NCBI GenBank assembly: GCA_945834545.1
Contig: CAMAHO010000126.1
Location: forward strand, 1-6,525
DNA from: an uncultured Lachnospiraceae bacterium
Lineage (GTDB): Bacteria; Bacillota; Clostridia; Lachnospirales; Lachnospiraceae
Direction of reading: 5' to 3'
Length of the DNA stretch: 6,525 nt
Program-made: the position numbers and the translations under genes
Shown: positions 1 through 6,044 of the stretch, one piece after another
Position numbering within the stretch: the stretch's first letter is position 1
Layout of the letters: each line of letters opens with the position of its first letter
The notes under the pieces: model-generated
Database searches by the model: none
What the model saw: only the letters and a program-made list of their open reading frames with translations
Told to the model about the DNA's origin: nothing

Positions 1-183
1 TTGCTCTCCACCTAAATGTCCGGCTAAAAACTTATGAATAGACAGATTTGTTACCTCTTCCACCAGTCTTCCCGTAGTACCGGTAGCATACAATTCATTT
101 TTGCTTAAAATTCCTCTATATGCTATACAAAAATTTTGCATTAGTTTTTTCTTTGTATCATGTGCAATCAATGCAATGTTCAT
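1..183 (-). CDS. mgsA: Methylglyoxal synthase, N-terminal part (3' end outside window)
   Basis: MgsA converts dihydroxyacetone phosphate to methylglyoxal and phosphate in the cytosol, a bypass of lower glycolysis. Only the first 61 residues are visible. The protein begins MNIALIAHD, where His8-Asp9 match the active-site His-Asp near the start of E. coli MgsA. It continues with NFCIAY and the phosphate-binding ATGTTGR motif at residues 33-39. It is cut in the loop that is normally GPxGGDQQ. Here that loop reads GHLGGEQ (residues 55-61), with Glu60 at the position of the catalytic Asp71 of E. coli. The ATG start is fixed by an AAGGAGG site 9 nt upstream that overlaps the rodA stop codon, so the gene is probably co-transcribed with rodA and translationally coupled to it. 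The family call is secure. Whether the Glu version is fully active cannot be judged from this fragment. Confidence 0.95.
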   Translation of the reverse strand, partial: MNIALIAHDTKKKLMQNFCIAYRGILSKNELYATGTTGRLVEEVTNLSIHKFLAGHLGGEQ

Positions 184-192
184 GAAAGAATA

Positions 193-199
193 CCTCCTT
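193..199 (-). promoter_or_regulatory. mgsA ribosome binding site overlapping the rodA stop
   Basis: AAGGAGG on the minus strand lies 9 nt before the mgsA ATG. Its first two bases are the last two bases of the rodA TAA stop, giving a TAAGGAGG string. This arrangement favours re-initiation by ribosomes finishing rodA. Confidence 0.85.
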
Positions 200-1319
200 A
201 GATAAGCTCCTTTGTTCCATGTGCTTCCTGTAGCTTAATATTTAGTACAAACCCAATCCCCATATACAAACTTAGCAATGAAGTTAATCCATTGCTGACA
301 AAAGGCAGAGGAAGTCCCGTATTCGGTAACAAGAAGGTTGCCACGCCGATATTAATAAAGCTTTGAAAGCCAATCAATCCTCCTACCCCAGCACATATAA
401 TCTGTCCGGATAAATCCTTCGCTCTTCGACCAACAGAAAAGCATTCCAAGGTGATTAACACCAGTAAAACAACAACAAACACGCTTCCTTTAAATCCAAA
501 TTCCTCACCAATTACAGCAAAAATAAAATCTGTTTGAGCTTCTGAATAAAAATTTCCGTTTTTCACAGAAGTAATCTCATTGTTTTTGTAACCCTTACCG
601 TTTAACTGGCCACTTCCGATTGCCATAACAGAATTTAGCTGCTGTAAAGCCTCTTCATTTGCATACTCTTCTGGATGAATGAAAGACATGATCCTATTCT
701 TCTGGTACTCTTCCAGGAACTGACCTTCAGGCTGCAAAGCCAATGTGACGATAATTGCAATCGCAGGAACGGCTACCGCCAGAATACTAAAAATGATTTT
801 CAAGCTAAGTCCGCCAGTGAATATGATAACACAAAAAATCAAAGCAATCATAATACTTGTGGACAAATCCGGTTGTTTAAAAATTAATAAAATCGGAATC
901 AAAATAAGCAATACACAAGAGCCAAGTACTGGTAGAGAATTTAGTTTCTCCTTGTATTTCATAATATACTTTGCGAAGAATAAAATCAATAAAATTTTGG
1001 CTAATTCAGAGGGTTGAAAACCCAAGCCTCCTATTTTCAGCCAGCGTTGTGCACCATTCCCTTCTTTTCCGACAAACAAAACTGCTAACAGTAATGCCAG
1101 GTTTAATACATACATAATCCAATAAAATTTCAGAAAAAAAGAATAATTAAAAAAGGATATCACAACCATCAATACCAAACCAAAGATAACCCCAATCAGT
1201 TGCTTGGATTGCAGAGATTCGTCTGCACTTCCAATTGCAAAAATGCCGACAACGGAAATGCAGACAATATAAATGAATAATTTATAATCATAGTCTCTTA
1301 GTCGAATTTTAGAAAACAT
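198..1319 (-). CDS. rodA: SEDS-family peptidoglycan glycosyltransferase RodA
   Basis: Multi-pass membrane protein of 373 residues, the usual RodA length. SEDS proteins polymerise lipid II into glycan strands; RodA does so in the elongasome with its partner PBP2, encoded in this cluster. It has about ten hydrophobic segments, starting near residue 14. Family signatures are GAQRWLKIGG and FQPSELAK (about 89-108), the extracellular-loop YQKNRIMSFIHPEE (205-218), AIGSGQLNGKGY (233-244), TDFIFAVIGEEFG (263-275) and GLPLPFVSNG (335-344). Asp264 aligns with the essential Asp262 of E. coli RodA. In the last motif the usual SYG is SNG. FtsW and SpoVE share the fold; RodA is chosen because of the mreD and PBP2 neighbours and the N-terminal LRDYDYKL sequence. 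The ATG at 1319 follows an AGAGGA site. The gap to minE is 15 nt. Confidence 0.93.
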   Translation of the reverse strand: MFSKIRLRDYDYKLFIYIVCISVVGIFAIGSADESLQSKQLIGVIFGLVLMVVISFFNYSFFLKFYWIMYVLNLALLLAVLFVGKEGNGAQRWLKIGGLGFQPSELAKILLILFFAKYIMKYKEKLNSLPVLGSCVLLILIPILLIFKQPDLSTSIMIALIFCVIIFTGGLSLKIIFSILAVAVPAIAIIVTLALQPEGQFLEEYQKNRIMSFIHPEEYANEEALQQLNSVMAIGSGQLNGKGYKNNEITSVKNGNFYSEAQTDFIFAVIGEEFGFKGSVFVVVLLVLITLECFSVGRRAKDLSGQIICAGVGGLIGFQSFINIGVATFLLPNTGLPLPFVSNGLTSLLSLYMGIGFVLNIKLQEAHGTKELI

Positions 1320-1330
1320 AGCTTCTTTTG

Positions 1331-1336
1331 TCCTCT
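1331..1336 (-). promoter_or_regulatory. rodA ribosome binding site overlapping the minE stop
   Basis: AGAGGA on the minus strand shares two bases with the minE TAG stop and lies 11 nt before the rodA ATG. The spacing is slightly long and the match is weaker than at the other genes, which fits dependence on ribosomes arriving from minE. Confidence 0.6.
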
Positions 1337-1598
1337 ATTTCTTTTGCAAATCTACAATAGGTATATTGGCGTACAATACCGGTTTGCTGTTTCTGCCGGT
1401 ATTCTCTTTTCTGGTGTTGATTTGTATTTCCATTTTCTCCTCATCAATTTGCATATACTTGGAAATCACTTTTGCAATATCTGTTTTAATCAGCTCCATC
1501 ATTTCAGGAGAACAATTTACGCGATCGGATATAAGCAGTATCTTTAATCGATCCTTTGCCACCTGACAGGAGTTTTTTTTGCGGAAAAAAAGCCTCAT
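1335..1598 (-). CDS. minE: Cell division topological specificity factor MinE
   Basis: MinE binds membrane-bound MinD, displaces MinC and stimulates the MinD ATPase, which drives Min dynamics and confines division inhibition to the poles. The protein is 87 residues, the normal MinE size. It has a basic/hydrophobic membrane-targeting start (MRLFFRKK), the MinD-contact segment VAKDRLKILLISDR (13-26), and the C-terminal dimerisation domain with EMMELIKTDIAKVISKY (32-48) and a MEIQI strand (56-60). An in-frame ATG 15 nt upstream at 1613 would add MGGWK. It is rejected because it lies immediately before the GGGAGG ribosome binding site, whereas the ATG at 1598 is 7 nt after it. The start region carries T7 and A8 runs in the coding sense. 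The gene sits 18 nt after minD and 15 nt before rodA. Confidence 0.95.
   Translation of the reverse strand: MRLFFRKKNSCQVAKDRLKILLISDRVNCSPEMMELIKTDIAKVISKYMQIDEEKMEIQINTRKENTGRNSKPVLYANIPIVDLQKK
1573..1591 (-). repeat. T7-CCGC-A8 homopolymer inverted repeat in the start of minE
   Basis: In the coding sense, codons 3-10 of minE contain seven T, then CCGC, then eight A. The two runs can pair as a 7-bp A:U stem with a 4-nt loop just after the start codon. The encoded residues LFFRKKN are ordinary for the MinE N-terminus, so codon choice for Phe and Lys may explain the runs. Confidence 0.5.
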
Positions 1599-1605
1599 TT
1601 TCCAT

Positions 1606-1611
1606 CCTCCC
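1606..1611 (-). promoter_or_regulatory. minE ribosome binding site that decides the start
   Basis: GGGAGG on the minus strand, 7 nt before the ATG at 1598. The upstream in-frame ATG at 1613 directly precedes this site and has no site of its own, so the shorter 87-residue protein is the better annotation. Confidence 0.88.
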
Positions 1612-1616
1612 ATCAG

Positions 1617-2411
1617 TTATGATTTCTTGATTAAGCTGGAAAGCTTTGTAAAGAAAGACACACCCTTTTGTAAATTCAAATATGGCACATCTTTGCCTTG
1701 TATTCTCTCAACAATATTCGCATAGGCCAAACCTGCAGGACAGTTCTCTCCAACAAGCGGTACCCCTTGGTTTGTTGACACCACAACATTCTCATCATCC
1801 GGCACAATACCAATCAAGGGAATACCCAGGATGTCTACCACATCAGAAGAGGACATCATATCTCCCCTATGTACCATCTCAATTCGAATACGATTAATTA
1901 CAAGGTCCATCTTGGCAATACCGGCAGCTTCCAAAAGTCCGATGATACGGTCTGCATCCCGAATGGACGAGACCTCAGGAGTGGTCACAACCAGTGCCCT
2001 GTCTGCTCCTGCTATTGCATTTTGGAACCCTTGTTCAATTCCGGCAGGGCAATCCAGTATAATATAATCAAACTGTTCCTTCAGATGTTCTATCACCTTG
2101 ATCATCTGACTTGGAGTTACAGCCGATTTGTCTTTCGTCTGTGCAGAAGGCATCAGGTAGAGTCCGGGATTCTTTTTGTCACGGATTAACGCCTGTTTTA
2201 CCCTACAGTTTCCCTCTACCACATCTACAAGATTGTATACAATCCTGTTTTCCAGCCCCATAACCACGTCCAGATTTCTAAGGCCGATGTCAGTATCAAT
2301 CAAGCAGACCTTTTTCCCAGCCTTGGCCAAGCCGGTTCCTACATTGGCTGAGGTAGTTGTTTTTCCAACTCCTCCTTTTCCTGATGTAACAACAATTACT
2401 TCACATTCCAT
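1617..2411 (-). CDS. minD: Septum site-determining ATPase MinD
   Basis: MinD is a ParA/MinD-type (deviant Walker A) ATPase that dimerises with ATP on the membrane, recruits MinC and is released by MinE. The protein is 264 residues, close to the family norm. It shows the deviant P-loop GKGGVGKTTT at 11-20 (signature Lys12, Lys17), switch I LIDTDIGLRNLD at 37-48, and switch II LDCPAGIEQGF at 119-129. It also has the TTPEVSSIRDADR stretch (143-155) and the NR base-contact motif (173-174). The last residues, about 250-264 (GVSFFTKLSSLIKKS), form a hydrophobic/basic amphipathic helix typical of the MinD membrane-targeting sequence. The ATG at 2411 has a GGAGG site 6 nt upstream. MinE follows after 18 nt. 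Confidence 0.97.
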   Translation of the reverse strand: MECEVIVVTSGKGGVGKTTTSANVGTGLAKAGKKVCLIDTDIGLRNLDVVMGLENRIVYNLVDVVEGNCRVKQALIRDKKNPGLYLMPSAQTKDKSAVTPSQMIKVIEHLKEQFDYIILDCPAGIEQGFQNAIAGADRALVVTTPEVSSIRDADRIIGLLEAAGIAKMDLVINRIRIEMVHRGDMMSSSDVVDILGIPLIGIVPDDENVVVSTNQGVPLVGENCPAGLAYANIVERIQGKDVPYLNLQKGVSFFTKLSSLIKKS

Positions 2412-2481
2412 ATCTAACCTCCAAAAACAGATTTACTCTCTTTTGTAAACTAATTTCTTTGGCGATATGTAGATTCGTATT
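2412..2481 (-). other. minC-minD intergenic gap, longest in the cluster
   Basis: This 70-nt AT-rich spacer holds the minD ribosome binding site and a weak 5-bp inverted repeat (TTTAC and GTAAA around an 8-nt loop, plus-strand 2432-2449). I see no convincing sigma-A promoter: the nearest pairing is TTGAGT at the end of minC with TACATA, spaced 19 nt. There is no GC-rich terminator. It may serve only as a spacer or as an RNA processing point, which is inference. Confidence 0.45.
2418..2422 (-). promoter_or_regulatory. minD ribosome binding site
   Basis: GGAGG on the minus strand with 6-nt spacing to the minD ATG. Unlike three other sites in the cluster it lies well away from the preceding stop, so minD probably has independent translation initiation. 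Confidence 0.85.
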
Positions 2482-3144
2482 TTAAAATTTACTCAAAATA
2501 CTTCTGTTTGGTACATCAAAAACTATTTCATCATTTTTTACATACGCAATCTTAGGTTGAATTTTTGGTTTTATTCCCCATTTTGATTGTTTTATCGGTT
2601 TATATTTATAATCACCAATTCTCATGCGCTCAGGAGCCATCTCTAAAGCCAGAATAAAGTGATTATTTTTGTTATCATCCCCTGCAAAGGCTTCCCCATA
2701 TAAGCCACCCAGAACAATTATATTTTTCGAGGAAATCACTGCACAGCCGGGGTTGACATCACCAATCACCACTATGGTTTTTGTACTTTCAATCACCTTG
2801 TTATCTGTCAGATTTCCCTTGTAAAAGCAGCCATCATCCTTCTCGCTAAGCTTTTCATCCATTTGCTTCACAGCACGGGCAAATACCTTGTCACTGTCCT
2901 TGTTTATGATACAATACACTGACAACTCACAATTCGCTTTGATGGTGTCTATCAGTTCAATTTCTTCCGTAGGAGACAGTCTTCTGCCTTCTACACAGAT
3001 GGCTGTATTGGCATTGCCAAAAAACTTTTTTCCTTTGTTAAATTTCGTTGCAACATCCTCCAGAATCTCCTCATAGGTAACCTCCGGATTCATAATGAAA
3101 CTGATTCCGTCCGGAAAACTTTTTATCACAACAGGTTCCTTCAT
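2482..3144 (-). CDS. minC: Septum site-determining protein MinC
   Basis: MinC inhibits FtsZ assembly and is placed at the membrane by MinD. The protein has 220 residues. Residues 1 to about 100 resemble the MinC N-terminal domain (IKSFPDGISFIMNPE near the start; GRRLSPTEEIELIDTI at 53-68). Residues about 107-180 are the C-terminal beta-helix domain, with VVIGDVNPGCAVISSKNIIV (125-144), GGLYGEAFAG (146-155) and FILALEMAPERMRIGDYKYK (163-182). A clostridial-type tail follows with IKPKIQPKIAYVKND. Two usually conserved MinD-facing motifs differ: the RSGQ position reads TDNK (113-116) and the LRG position reads LYG (148-150). Start: the ATG at 3144 is 8 nt from GGGAGG; an adjacent in-frame TTG at 3147 is only 5 nt from it and would add one residue. 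The gene lies 14 nt after the PBP2 stop. Confidence 0.94.
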   Translation of the reverse strand: MKEPVVIKSFPDGISFIMNPEVTYEEILEDVATKFNKGKKFFGNANTAICVEGRRLSPTEEIELIDTIKANCELSVYCIINKDSDKVFARAVKQMDEKLSEKDDGCFYKGNLTDNKVIESTKTIVVIGDVNPGCAVISSKNIIVLGGLYGEAFAGDDNKNNHFILALEMAPERMRIGDYKYKPIKQSKWGIKPKIQPKIAYVKNDEIVFDVPNRSILSKF

Positions 3145-3152
3145 CAAGATCT

Positions 3153-3158
3153 CCTCCC
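3153..3158 (-). promoter_or_regulatory. minC ribosome binding site abutting the PBP2 stop
   Basis: GGGAGG on the minus strand directly follows the TAA stop of the PBP2 gene. It lies 8 nt before the minC ATG, supporting that ATG over the TTG one codon upstream, and suggests coupling to PBP2 translation. Confidence 0.82.
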
Positions 3159-6044
3159 TTACATTTCATTCGTGATACCAGCATCAGGGGTGTCTGCAGT
3201 ACCGGTTATCAACGCATCAGTTTCCTCTAAATGATAATAGTATTTTAGAATCTCTTTTGTGCACTGGGCTGCATAGTCAGAGCTGTAACCAAAAGGAATT
3301 CGTGTAGCTATAGCAATTTCGGGCGTATCATAGGGGGCATAACAAACAAACAATGCATGATTTGGTCTTGATTTACTTTGCTCAGCAGTTCCTGTTTTAC
3401 CTGCCAGCTCAATTCCCAGTTCTCGGAAGTAGGATTTGTTATCCACCACAGCCTTCATTCCTCTGTGAATGACGTCCCAGTATTCAGGTTCCAAATATAC
3501 TGTATTTCGAACATTAGGCTCATAGTTTTTCAGTAATATCCCTTCCGAATCAGTTACCTTGTCCAACAATGTTAGATTATAACAGATTCCTCCATTGGCA
3601 ACTGTCGAAATATAGCGAGCAAGTGAAACTGTTGTGAAACTATTGCTACCCTGCCCAATCGCTGAACGAACCGGGTCTATATCTGACACATTGGGTGCCG
3701 CTTCTGAAATCTCCACTCCGCTTTTTTCAGATAAGCCAAACATATCTGCATATTGATACAAGGTATTCAGTCCATTTTCCGGCACATATTCACCGTTTCG
3801 AAGGGACAGATTGTACCCAATATCATAAAAGAAATAGTTACAGGAATCTCGAATAGCCGTTTCTACCGTTTCTGTTCCATGGCCATAAATCTTCCAGCAT
3901 CTTGCGTTCGGAGTAATATTTGTATAGGTTCCTTGGCAGAACACTTTAGTGGAAAGAGAAATCACGCCCTCCATCAAGCCCGCAGCAGAGGATACCATCT
4001 TAAAGGTTGACCCTGGAGCAGCCTTGTATTGCGTTGCAAAGTTGTACTGTGGATTGGATTTATCGCTGTTAAGCTTTGCATAATATTCCGGGTCAATGGA
4101 ATTGGCCATCTTATTGTTGTCATATCCCGGATACGTCACCAAAGCTAAAATATCACCGGAATTGACATCTGTAATCACAGTAGAAGCATTACAGGGATCC
4201 AAAGCCAGCATAGCCGGTGTGATTTCCAGATTTCGTATTCGGTTTTTCATAAAATCATAGGGGCTTAGCTTTCCTTTCATCAGATTCAGTTCATCTTCAA
4301 TGGGAATATCTACCAAGCCTTGTTCACACAAAACCATAGCAACTTCTTTTCCGGATATGGCGTTGTTTAAAAGAGCATATTTTATGATCTTTTTTTGAAA
4401 CTCGCTGTTATTATCCAGAAGAATAAACAACTGTTTCATAATACTATCAAATACCTGTTTTGAATCCGAATAGACATCTTCCAATTCCAGCTTTGTGACA
4501 TCTATCCAATTCATAGAGATACAGTATTCCAAATACTCGGTTAGACTAATTACTTCGTCTTTTGTCCAGCGAATATACGTAGAATCGTTTTCAGGGATTT
4601 TTCCTGTCATAATAATGCCCTGTTTGTTCAAAATAGATACCATATTGCTCTCGTATATCTGAAATTCTTTATTTAGCTTTGAATACACTGTTTTTTTTGT
4701 AAACAGTTCCTCCTTCAGACTCTCATAAACCCTATCTTTATACTCCAGATACTCCGCGTAAACAAGGCTCTCTGTTTCCCCCGCTTCTTTCGAGGACATA
4801 TGTTTCAAATCAATCACATTGTTATTAAATAAAGCAAAATAGACATCGTATATAGGTATTTTGATGTCTGCACTTTGAGAATTTTCACCCGGTATATATT
4901 CCTTCGTGTTGATAATCTTATCCAACAATAAACCTGCTAACTTTTGTTCGATAATATTGTAGGCTATCATAGTTAAATCTTTATCTATTGTAAGATACAC
5001 ATCACTACCGCTGGTGGCATCTATATGCTCCAAAAGGGAGATGACCTTCCCGGTATTATCTACTACAACCTTCTCACTTCCCTTTGTACCCTGCAGTGTG
5101 GTTTCCATATAGCCTTCTATTCCACTTTTACCAACAATATCATTGATAGAATAAAAGCTTTCCAGTCCGGTTTCTTCCAGCTTTTTTTGATTTAATTCCG
5201 TCAGTTCATCTGCAGAAATATTACCAGTATATCCTAAAACATGAGCAAAGTATTTACTATCTATATATTTTCTTATGGTGTCTTCTTCGATGGTAACTCC
5301 CGGCAAATCATAGGCATTCTCCATAATGACAGCTACTGTCTTCTCACTCACGTTTGTCGCTATTGTAGTTCCGATATATTTGCGATAGGAGGTCAGATTC
5401 ATAGCATATCGGATATTGACCATTTTAAGCCATTCTTCCTTTGTATACCCCTTTCCCGGAATAAAGGCTGAGGAGGAATCCTCCGGGTTTTCATATTCCC
5501 CTATGGCAAACCCATTTTTTCTGCTGATATGCTCCATAAGATTTTCTGCCGTTACGGTCTTTTCTTCTTCCTCTAACTCGTCAATTGTTTTCTTTCCATA
5601 GACATCTGCAAGAAATCTTAAGAGCTTTGTTCCTTCTACAGAATAGGTAAAATATCCATCTTCATCCAGAATGACCTTAAAGTCAGATATCACATGGTCA
5701 CCGTTTTTCTCAATCATACATATCAGCTTATAGATGGTGGCATTTAGATTCTTATTCTTCTGGCGATTTGTCTCATAGACGTCCTCTAATTTCACCGAAT
5801 ATGCTAATTCGTTATAAGCGAGTAGATTTCCGTTTCGGTCATAGATTTTACCTCTGGTTCCCGAAATATCCCTGGTCTTTACATTTTTCAGCATAAACTC
5901 ATCCAGATATTTCTCACCATTTACAATCTGAAGTGTAAAAAGTCTGTAGATTAGAAGTACAGTCAAAAAGAGGAACAAAACGGATAAAAATGTAAGCCTG
6001 CTCTTTAGAAAGCGTATAAACTTCACATAAAAATCATCAAACAA
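3159..6044 (-). CDS. mrdA: Class B penicillin-binding protein 2 (elongasome transpeptidase), oversized
   Basis: This membrane-anchored D,D-transpeptidase cross-links the glycan made by RodA. It has 961 residues, against roughly 600-700 in most class B PBPs. Order: cytoplasmic stub; one membrane anchor (about 17-37); PBP dimer/pedestal domain starting at GTRGKIYDRNGNLLA (62-76), with GYTGNISADE and VGKSGIEGYMETTLQG (304-319); then VYLTIDKDL (349-357) opening the transpeptidase domain. A helical, charged insertion of about 240 residues follows (about 375-612), after which the domain resumes at VITDVNSGDILALVTYPGYD (623-642). Catalytic motifs are intact: STFK at 679-682 (Ser679 nucleophile), SCN at 734-736 and KTG at 883-885. 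Cys703, Cys716, His722 and Cys735 cluster around the active site. The start is a TTG at 6044 that overlaps the end of mreD by 8 nt, with only a purine-rich GAGAG 9 nt upstream; an internal GTG at codon 7 is an alternative. Confidence 0.95.
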   Translation of the reverse strand: MFDDFYVKFIRFLKSRLTFLSVLFLFLTVLLIYRLFTLQIVNGEKYLDEFMLKNVKTRDISGTRGKIYDRNGNLLAYNELAYSVKLEDVYETNRQKNKNLNATIYKLICMIEKNGDHVISDFKVILDEDGYFTYSVEGTKLLRFLADVYGKKTIDELEEEEKTVTAENLMEHISRKNGFAIGEYENPEDSSSAFIPGKGYTKEEWLKMVNIRYAMNLTSYRKYIGTTIATNVSEKTVAVIMENAYDLPGVTIEEDTIRKYIDSKYFAHVLGYTGNISADELTELNQKKLEETGLESFYSINDIVGKSGIEGYMETTLQGTKGSEKVVVDNTGKVISLLEHIDATSGSDVYLTIDKDLTMIAYNIIEQKLAGLLLDKIINTKEYIPGENSQSADIKIPIYDVYFALFNNNVIDLKHMSSKEAGETESLVYAEYLEYKDRVYESLKEELFTKKTVYSKLNKEFQIYESNMVSILNKQGIIMTGKIPENDSTYIRWTKDEVISLTEYLEYCISMNWIDVTKLELEDVYSDSKQVFDSIMKQLFILLDNNSEFQKKIIKYALLNNAISGKEVAMVLCEQGLVDIPIEDELNLMKGKLSPYDFMKNRIRNLEITPAMLALDPCNASTVITDVNSGDILALVTYPGYDNNKMANSIDPEYYAKLNSDKSNPQYNFATQYKAAPGSTFKMVSSAAGLMEGVISLSTKVFCQGTYTNITPNARCWKIYGHGTETVETAIRDSCNYFFYDIGYNLSLRNGEYVPENGLNTLYQYADMFGLSEKSGVEISEAAPNVSDIDPVRSAIGQGSNSFTTVSLARYISTVANGGICYNLTLLDKVTDSEGILLKNYEPNVRNTVYLEPEYWDVIHRGMKAVVDNKSYFRELGIELAGKTGTAEQSKSRPNHALFVCYAPYDTPEIAIATRIPFGYSSDYAAQCTKEILKYYYHLEETDALITGTADTPDAGITNEM
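4687..4707 (-). repeat. Inverted repeat with A8 run inside the PBP2 insertion
   Basis: A perfect 7-bp inverted repeat (ACTGTTT and AAACAGT) flanks a 7-nt loop. In the coding sense it contains a run of eight A encoding Thr-Lys-Lys-Thr. It lies within the inserted domain of PBP2. A hairpin is possible, but there is no evidence of function and it could be chance in AT-rich DNA. Confidence 0.4.

Noticed and set aside
675..1017. Plus-strand open frames opposite rodA
   Set aside because: They are antisense shadows with no recognisable protein sequence or ribosome site, fully overlapped by a clear membrane protein gene.
1599..1613. Longer MinE beginning at the ATG at 1613 (MGGWK extension)
   Set aside because: The extension is the ribosome binding site itself; the ATG at 1598 has the right spacing and gives the usual MinE N-terminus.
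1682..2448. Plus-strand open frames opposite minD
   Set aside because: No family resemblance, low-complexity composition, and minD on the other strand has every expected motif.
2432..2449. Weak inverted repeat TTTAC/GTAAA between minC and minD, considered as a terminator
   Set aside because: Only five A/T-rich base pairs around an 8-nt loop, and it is followed by the minD ribosome binding site; too weak to terminate.
2457..2497. Possible sigma-A promoter (TTGAGT with TACATA) before minD
   Set aside because: Spacing is 19 nt, both hexamers match poorly, and the -35 lies within minC; not enough to call a promoter in AT-rich DNA.
3145..3147. TTG one codon upstream of the minC ATG as the start
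   Set aside because: Only 5 nt from the ribosome binding site and non-ATG, whereas the neighbouring ATG has 8-nt spacing.
3439..3447. TTATCCACC, one mismatch from a DnaA box
   Set aside because: Single copy within the PBP2 coding sequence with no cluster of boxes or AT-rich unwinding element; expected by chance.
5472..5484. Palindrome GGAGGAATCCTCC inside the PBP2 gene
   Set aside because: It encodes in-frame residues Glu-Asp-Ser-Ser of the pedestal domain, has no start codon at suitable spacing and no T run in the minus-strand transcript, so it is neither a ribosome site nor a terminator.
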